From CAZMVU01 sp964569295 (GTDB taxonomy: Bacteria > Hydrogenedentota > Hydrogenedentia > Hydrogenedentales > JAGMZX01): a stretch of 19,650 bases of DNA. Shown here piece by piece: positions 15,701 to 19,650 of this stretch. Each line of letters begins with the position of its first letter. Within the stretch, counting starts at the first letter, position 1. The notes beneath the pieces are model-generated. The model was not told the DNA's origin, ran no database searches, and worked only from the letters and a program-made list of their open reading frames with translations. The stretch lies in NCBI GenBank assembly GCA_964569295.1, contig CAZMVU010000081.1:1-19650 (forward strand), in the 5' to 3' direction. A program made the translations under genes and the position numbers.

Positions 15701-16123
15701 ATCGGCCACAACCACAGCAGTCATGCCCCACTCGACGTCGCTGGGCAACGACTGCTCCCAGATATGGCCACCCGTGGCGCCGTCGAGGCAGTAAAGTTTT
15801 CCGCCCATACTGAGTACCAGCAACTCCGGTTCCGGTCCACTGGTGATATCGGCGGCAGTGGGCGCCACATTCAACACCCCCTGCATATCCTGCCGCCACA
15901 ATTCATGGCCGTGCGCATCGAGCGCAATCACCTGCCCCGCCGTCGTCCCTACGACGATGTCCATTGCGCCGTTCCCATCAAGATCGGCAACGACCGGCGA
16001 ACAATCCACGTACCCCGCCGGGGCATCGTACGTCCAGGCAGCCGCCGCGTCAGCGAAGGCCGGCAATCCCGCGGCGAAAAGCGGCACGCACACAGACATC
16101 AGTACAGCAATCCGGTACTTCAT
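12758..16123 (-). CDS. Secreted seven-repeat FG-GAP propeller fused to a DUF4091 (GH123-like) glycosidase domain
   Basis: A 1121-residue protein with a Sec signal peptide (YRIAVLMSVCVPLFAAGLPAFA). From about residue 40 to 360 seven repeats recur roughly every 45 residues, six with calcium-loop sequences such as DLDGNGAMDI, DLDGDGTKEV, DVTGDGATDV, DIDGDGAVDI and DVDGDGAFEV. This predicts a seven-bladed integrin/FG-GAP-type propeller. A helical, charged stretch lies at about 520-590, then a beta-rich part. From about 740 on comes a DUF4091 domain related to GH123 N-acetylgalactosaminidases. The adjacent acidic pair Asp879-Glu880 in YPVDEPG matches the DE pair used by GH123 in substrate-assisted catalysis. 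The start has AAGGAG eight bases upstream. It is the second gene of the operon, 31 bases after the FAD gene. The target glycan is unknown; an N-acetylhexosamine would fit GH123 chemistry. Confidence 0.9.
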   Translation of the reverse strand: MKYRIAVLMSVCVPLFAAGLPAFADAAAAWTYDAPAGYVDCSPVVADLDGNGAMDIVVGTTAGQVIALDAHGHELWRQDMQGVLNVAPTAADITSGPEPELLVLSMGGKLYCLDGATGGHIWEQSLPSDVEWGMTAVVVADLDGDGTKEVIAGDGAGHVLCFQNDGALAWSWQGDLGAVQCPATGDVTGDGATDVVVTGKEGACVLAADGTVLGSMDEGPCSSPVLANLDDDPAMEIVFAVGRDLKAYDGAGFDQRWSHKMPGVIDSGLAATDIDGDGAVDIVAVDLLGQAVCLGHAGGLKWQADVRERVRRSPTIADVDGDGAFEVLVAGYDSTLYVFNADGSLAEKVSLNGATNASPTLFTADNALHTVIPTGGGAVNAWTWPNAKADAAMPWPEYRATAARIGRVAQQDSEGAAIASVDFGPLYVGHNEFRATLDNPAEEPVVLELEAVINGGAPSVSTVESSTVTVSHVLPYQLQGDAAVNIALRCTVRVDGEQVDRRAKRAYVVPFENEFADTARHVAQLAAAVDALPDSTGMDARLALLQQRYDTLRERKDRAGALDDAARRAFRDAVHTLTDDLDRAVIIAEAALAAEAPVFIVPANPWAPFGGMDELVEGRTAQGAAAVTAFQGEIESAAFNIFNCSGAPRTFRVEPGAFAAGEDNTEENALTVREAVAVPTDMLDVVPDALPTLNQGNLLTVPAWDARQLWVTVDSAGLAPATWEGRIRLRSLEVEPLDLTAEMTAEVWPAALPEDQTLGLCTWGYVHTSVLKDQPDTALRDKVDHGVNIFVGRFFPQAEFDEAGNLTGDIDFAEHDAYVKERTGHGIILFCYYQRALRGPAKPGSDTYRKAHIAYLRAWVDHLEELGLDYSDWALYPVDEPGLKDGRVEDYLRYGKLAREADPKIQMYTDPVSRITMEELEAMAPYVDIWCPNRGGFLLDENADKLDFMKSTGATMWTYECEGYAKHQSPLGYYRGLAWLSWHHDLTGFGFWSYCTSRNDPWFKPETRLDYLLIYQGNGVVTSKRWEAVRDGIEDHAMLVALREAAEKASAAGNHADAVAEARALLDDKADVIAAFCGLDDDGTLPGAGGMPEVRRVADKRWAEIQAVRAEMAELLARLKE

Positions 16124-16154
16124 GCAGTCAACTCCTTACCTAAACGCGCCTGTG

Positions 16155-18140
16155 CTACCCATAACACCGCACTTCATAGATGCGCGCTTCGGGGTTTCCA
16201 TTGGTTGCCGTGCAATGAATCCGCACGGCTTTCGCATCAACAGGCGAAAACGTATGCCGGCGCAGGCGCTGGTAGTTCCCCGCCACACGCGCAATCTCGT
16301 GCCAGCGGCCGCCAGACGTCTGCACCAGGACCGTGTAGTCCTTCACGGTTTCCGGCTGTGGTCCGATATGCATGCGTGCGCGATATCCTCGCTCTTCGGT
16401 CAGCGTGAGCGGGCGCGAGAACCCGGAATCGAAGGTGAGCTGGATATGCCCGATGTGCTGCGGCGCGTCCCACGCGAGTTGCAGCCAGGCGCCGTCGTCT
16501 TCCATCGCCCCGCCCCAGCGGTGTTTCCACTCGCCGTTCATGTCGCGCACGAACCCATCGATCACGTTGGCCGGCCTGCTTCCGGACACCGAGCCCGAGG
16601 CCGTCACCGTGGCTTTGCGCGCGAGATCCTTCGGGTCCTGGTTGCCGAGGTTCTTGATGGTCTGGTCGTCGCGCAGCAGCACCTGTTGCAGGTTTGCAAT
16701 CTTCTGTTCCGCTGCGACAAGGTCTTTCGGCAGCACCCCATCCATCGCGCAATGCGCCGCCGCCGTGCCGATGGCCTGTCCCTCGACGGCGCAGGTCGCC
16801 ATGACACGGGTCGAGGTAAAGGCCACGTGCGACGCGCTCATGTTGCGCCCGGCCATGTACAGGTTGTCGATATTCTTCGAGAAAAGCGTGCGCAAGGGAA
16901 TGTCGTATACTTCGTCGAGCCGAATCTGGCGGCAGGGCTTCTGGTCCGTCGCATCGAAGCCACCGGGCGGATGATCATCCAGCGACCAACCGCCGATACA
17001 TACCGCGTCCTTGAAGGGCCCGGTCTTGCTCTCGCAATCCTGTTGCGTGAGGATGTGCGGCCCGTCGATGCGCCGGCTCGCCCGTTTGCCGGGGATCATG
17101 CCCACCCAATCCATGGCGAAGTTGGCGGAGTCGGGGTGCTCGCCCGAGTTCTTGATGTAGTCCCAAACGCCCATAACGATGGCGAGCAGCTCGAAACGGA
17201 TGCGCTCATTGTCGTAGATGGCGTTGCGCTTGCCGCCCCACTCGATCCACCAGTAGCCAAACTCCCACGAACCCGTGCCGCGGTGCTTGAGGTCTTCCTT
17301 CCTGATTTTTCGCGCCCATGCCGGCGGGGTGAAGGGTACGGGTTCCCCCTGGTCCTTCGAGGTAAACAGGATGCTCGAGCCTAGCGTGTCCTCGCCGGCG
17401 GTCTCGGGGGCAAGCGGCTCATCGAATGTAGCCTGCGCTTCGTGGCCCGTGCGCATGGCCGCATCCGCCTCGAGCCCGAGCCGGCAGTCGCCCGTGCAGT
17501 CAGCAAAGTGCTTCGCCTTGATCCGGTACAGGTGCTCGGTCTTGTCACAGCGGGCGAGCGCCTCCACAATCTGCCCGTCTTTCACCTCCGCGCCGCAGAC
17601 GGATGTATCGAGCAGCAGAGTAACGCCCGGCTCGGACACCAGCTTATCGTAGAGCAAGAAGTCCCACATCTCCCAGGCCTGGTGGGGATTGTGCGCCATG
17701 TATTCGAGGCGCAGTTCCTCGAGTATGCCGCCCTCACGCCAGCCGGCACGCCCGCCTGACATGTCAGCGCCGACGATATGCATACGAACCTCGCTCGAAC
17801 CATTGCCGCCCAGGCGCGACCGGTCCTGAACAAGGACGACCTTCGCGCCGTGCCGCGCCGCTGACAACGCCGCGATTACACCGGCCATGCCGCCGCCCGC
17901 CACGCAGAAGTCGCATTCGAGCGGCACCACGCGCATGTGCGGTTCCCCGGCGATGCGCTCTTCGATGCCCGGCGGCGACACGCCATCCATGGTGTCGCGG
18001 ATTTCATCGAGCTCGCGGGTATCACGATCGAAGTGGATGAGTTCCTCGGCGTTGACCATGAGGCTGTAGCCAAGGGCCGAGGCAGCGCCAAGGCCGCCTC
18101 CGATAAATTGCCGTCTGTTAACGCTGCGGTTTTTGTTCAT
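16155..18140 (-). CDS. Tat-exported FAD-dependent oxidoreductase with C-terminal discoidin-like domain
   Basis: A 661-residue protein. The N-terminus NRRQFIGGGLGAASALGYS is a twin-arginine signal (Arg9-Arg10), implying export with FAD bound. The dinucleotide-binding motif CVAGGGMAGVIAALSAARHG begins the catalytic part, followed by RLGGNGSSEVRMH, as in the FAD_oxidored family often annotated as putative xanthan lyase. The FAD-closing segment is NLYMAGRNMSASHVAFTS. From about residue 515 a galactose-binding or F5/8-type domain follows (TVTASGSVSGSRPANVIDG, DDGAWLQLAW, VRIHCTATNGNPEARIYEV), probably a carbohydrate-binding module. ATG 18140 is preferred over the upstream in-frame Met at 18164 because GGAGGGAAGG lies between them and the Tat motif then falls in the right place. 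It is the first gene of the four-gene operon behind the promoter at 18176-18204. Substrate unknown. Confidence 0.9.
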   Translation of the reverse strand: MNKNRSVNRRQFIGGGLGAASALGYSLMVNAEELIHFDRDTRELDEIRDTMDGVSPPGIEERIAGEPHMRVVPLECDFCVAGGGMAGVIAALSAARHGAKVVLVQDRSRLGGNGSSEVRMHIVGADMSGGRAGWREGGILEELRLEYMAHNPHQAWEMWDFLLYDKLVSEPGVTLLLDTSVCGAEVKDGQIVEALARCDKTEHLYRIKAKHFADCTGDCRLGLEADAAMRTGHEAQATFDEPLAPETAGEDTLGSSILFTSKDQGEPVPFTPPAWARKIRKEDLKHRGTGSWEFGYWWIEWGGKRNAIYDNERIRFELLAIVMGVWDYIKNSGEHPDSANFAMDWVGMIPGKRASRRIDGPHILTQQDCESKTGPFKDAVCIGGWSLDDHPPGGFDATDQKPCRQIRLDEVYDIPLRTLFSKNIDNLYMAGRNMSASHVAFTSTRVMATCAVEGQAIGTAAAHCAMDGVLPKDLVAAEQKIANLQQVLLRDDQTIKNLGNQDPKDLARKATVTASGSVSGSRPANVIDGFVRDMNGEWKHRWGGAMEDDGAWLQLAWDAPQHIGHIQLTFDSGFSRPLTLTEERGYRARMHIGPQPETVKDYTVLVQTSGGRWHEIARVAGNYQRLRRHTFSPVDAKAVRIHCTATNGNPEARIYEVRCYG

Positions 18141-18175
18141 GGGCACCTTCCCTCCGGTTGGCATTTCCGCTTGCC

Positions 18176-18204
18176 ATTAAGCCTGTTTGTGCCAATCGTG
18201 TCAA
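18176..18204 (-). promoter_or_regulatory. Predicted sigma-70-type promoter of the four-gene export operon
   Basis: On the minus strand a perfect -35 TTGACA (18199-18204) is followed after 17 bases by CTTAAT (18176-18181), which matches TATAAT at four of six positions. The predicted transcript starts near 18169, about 30 bases before the ATG at 18140, leaving just enough leader for the GGAGGG ribosome site. I see no clear operator palindrome. Confidence 0.6.
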
Positions 18205-18352
18205 AAAAGTGCGGCGGCTTGTACGCATGGCGTCCAGAGGGAACGCGGGTTTCTGCGCATTATGGGGCCGTCCGGTGTGTCTCGTCATTACAGAGCATCC
18301 GCCAAACTCAGTGGCCCGGTTCCAAGCTACACGCCGGCACGCGCCCGCCCAT

Positions 18353-19270
18353 TCACAGTTTGGCGCGCAGTTTTTCCGCCATACGCCGGGCCTTTTCGTG
18401 CTCCGGCACAAAGCTCTGTGCCCGCTCCATGCAACGCAATGCCCACTCGTAGTCGTGGTCGCGGGCATGGGTTACCCCGATGTTGAAGGCGGTGGCGGCA
18501 AGGCGCTTGGCAATATGTGCATCCGCTGGCTTCTTCTCGGCAGCAATTTCGTAGTACTGTTCAGCGCGGTGGTAGTCGTGTTTCGCAAAGTAGTAATCGC
18601 CGAGGGCTTCTTCCTCGATGCAGCCCCGCGCGACATGCTTGCGCATGTATTCCTGACGCCGGGCCGTCTCCCGCCGTGCATATTCCTCCGGCGAATAGAC
18701 AGCCTTCGCCGCCACCGCCGGGATGAGCGCACGCACCACATTGGACGCCGAGTCGTCTGGAATCAGCCAGAAAAGGGGGGCGTTCCCTTTGTGCGGGTGC
18801 AGTGTTTTGCCGCGCAGTTCCTCGCCGTCCTCGAAACACACGACCACATCATCGCCGCTTGCCTCTATCGCTTCCTGTTGCTCTTCGCGCTTGTGATGGC
18901 CGTCGAAGCTCTTCACGTAAAACAGTGCTTTGAGATTATCGAAACGGAATTCCGCTATCTCGCCGAGGAGTTCCCCGCGCATATCCGCGCAATCCAGGCG
19001 AAACGTGGGGGTCTGCGTGTCCAGGTGAAAGCAATACCCCCGGACAACCTCACCGCTGCGCGTGTGCACCACAAGGCGTTGCCGGTGGCGCTTGTGGCGC
19101 GCCTTATCCAAGTGTTTCTTGCGCGCGAGACGCTCGGCGATAGGCTTGAAGTGCTTGGCGCAGTAATGGGCACCCTCGTGTTCGCTGAGGCAGTCGCCGC
19201 ATCCGAACATGCCGCACACATGGCAATATCCTACGGCCCGTTTGAAGGGATGATACAAACACCGCTGCAT
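18353..19270 (-). CDS. B-box-like zinc-finger protein with TPR-like C-terminus, unknown function
   Basis: A 305-residue soluble protein without a signal peptide. Residues 4-40 carry a Cys/His array of B-box type (C4, H7, C16, C19, C24, C27, H31, H35, C37, H40), probably binding two zinc ions. A basic linker follows (RLARKKHLDKARHKRHRQR), then a beta-rich middle part at about 66-190 (LVVHTRSGEVVRGYCFHLD) which I do not recognise. Helical repeats at about 215-300 (ALGDYYFAKHDYHRAEQYYE, FNIGVTHARDHDYEWALRCM) look like two or three TPR units. Such parts usually mediate protein-protein contact. ATG 19270 is preceded by GGAGGGG at about nine bases. It lies 212 bases upstream of the export operon, which has its own promoter, so it is probably a separate unit. 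It could be a scaffold or regulator, but nothing in the sequence shows DNA binding. Confidence 0.85.
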   Translation of the reverse strand: MQRCLYHPFKRAVGYCHVCGMFGCGDCLSEHEGAHYCAKHFKPIAERLARKKHLDKARHKRHRQRLVVHTRSGEVVRGYCFHLDTQTPTFRLDCADMRGELLGEIAEFRFDNLKALFYVKSFDGHHKREEQQEAIEASGDDVVVCFEDGEELRGKTLHPHKGNAPLFWLIPDDSASNVVRALIPAVAAKAVYSPEEYARRETARRQEYMRKHVARGCIEEEALGDYYFAKHDYHRAEQYYEIAAEKKPADAHIAKRLAATAFNIGVTHARDHDYEWALRCMERAQSFVPEHEKARRMAEKLRAKL

Positions 19271-19342
19271 GAGTCAGCCCCTCCTCTCCTCGTCCCAAGC
19301 ACTGTTGTAATTCTTACTCGTGTCTCTGTCGCTCCTGTTTTC

Positions 19343-19371
19343 ATACTACCTGAAGTCCGCAGAATTCGCAA
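19343..19371 (-). promoter_or_regulatory. Predicted promoter of the zinc-finger/TPR gene
   Basis: On the minus strand TTGCGA (19366-19371) and TAGTAT (19343-19348) are 17 bases apart. Each matches consensus at four of six positions. The predicted leader is about 65 bases long and includes the GGAGGGG ribosome site. Confidence 0.4.
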
Positions 19372-19442
19372 TCTGGCGTTATCACGGCGACGGCGCGTTA
19401 AACGTGTAAGCGCCCGATTGCAGTGGTGAATGGGTGTTTTTT

Positions 19443-19596
19443 CCAGGATGACCTGGGCCTGCGGCCCAGGCTGGTATGGCACGAGCCGTTGGCCCTAAGA
19501 ACCAGCCGTGCTAGAGCTTACACAAGGTGCCCGAATAACTTCTTGTTGTTCTTTATACGAGTCAGTGCCTAAGGCACTAACGCGGGCGTTGCCCGC
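19443..19596. repeat. Cluster of short hairpins with three- or four-base loops at the window edge
   Basis: Perfect hairpins follow one another: CCAGG-ATGA-CCTGG (19443-19456), CCTGGGCC-TGC-GGCCCAGG (19452-19470), AGTGCC-TAA-GGCACT (19564-19578) and GCGGGC-GTT-GCCCGC (19582-19596). The first two share 19452-19456. No coding frame is supported from 19372 to the end of the window. The pattern resembles REP-type palindromic elements rather than terminators, since no T-run follows. Confidence 0.5.
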
Positions 19597-19650
19597 AACC
19601 CAAGGATCGAATGGCGTGTTCCCCGGTTGTTGGTTCGTGGTTCAGGACGG

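Noticed and set aside
15843..17384. Plus-strand open frame of 513 codons crossing the DUF4091 and FAD genes
   Set aside because: It spans two real minus-strand genes and their junction, which a true overlapping gene would be unlikely to do.
18158..19429. Plus-strand open frame of 423 codons opposite the zinc-finger/TPR gene
   Set aside because: Antisense shadow. The Cys/His array and TPR-like repeats are only on the minus strand.

Overview
This window looks like chromosomal DNA from a high-GC, Gram-negative-type heterotroph. The gene families are Gfo/Idh/MocA oxidoreductases with Tat signals, a DUF4091 glycosidase fused to FG-GAP repeats, ThuA, an FAD oxidoreductase with a discoidin-like tail, and a surface protease with a C-terminal sorting tail. 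This mix is typical of Planctomycetota, Verrucomicrobiota, Lentisphaerota and Candidatus Hydrogenedentota. The last is my best guess, but it rests on gene content only.

Left part (1-6457). A papain-like (C1A) secreted protease lies on the minus strand (303-1499) behind a recognisable sigma-70-type promoter. A tight plus-strand operon follows: a branched-chain aminotransferase (2058-2987), a two-helix membrane protein (3000-3449) and a class II zinc aldolase (3449-4144). A tRNA-Arg(ACG) gene sits on the minus strand (4501-4577) with its own promoter. After about 790 bases without a recognisable gene come a dodecin (5419-5622) and a SAM-dependent methyltransferase (5756-6457). These two are separated by a segment with two strong inverted repeats.

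Right part (6441-19270), all on the minus strand. Reading in the direction of transcription, there is first a zinc-finger/TPR-like protein (19270-18353). A promoter at 18176-18204 then leads into four consecutive genes for exported proteins: an FAD oxidoreductase with a discoidin-like tail (Tat), a beta-propeller/DUF4091 glycosidase (Sec), a tandem alpha/beta-hydrolase (Sec) and a Gfo/Idh/MocA oxidoreductase (Tat). After a gap holding a truncated PIN-domain remnant comes a secreted ThuA plus five-bladed-propeller protein (8543-6441). The methyltransferase and the ThuA gene converge, and their 3' ends overlap by 17 bases.

Working hypothesis: the four-gene operon plus the ThuA protein form an extracytoplasmic glycan-processing unit. 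It combines two Tat-exported redox enzymes, an esterase-like hydrolase and glycosidase-like proteins. Gfo/Idh together with ThuA recalls the ThuA/ThuB keto-sugar route, so oxidation-assisted glycoside cleavage is possible but unproven. The most unusual non-coding signals are the overlapping hairpins between the DUF4091 and hydrolase genes (12637-12722), the hairpin directly before the methyltransferase start (5715-5754), and a cluster of three-base-loop hairpins at the right edge (19452-19596).
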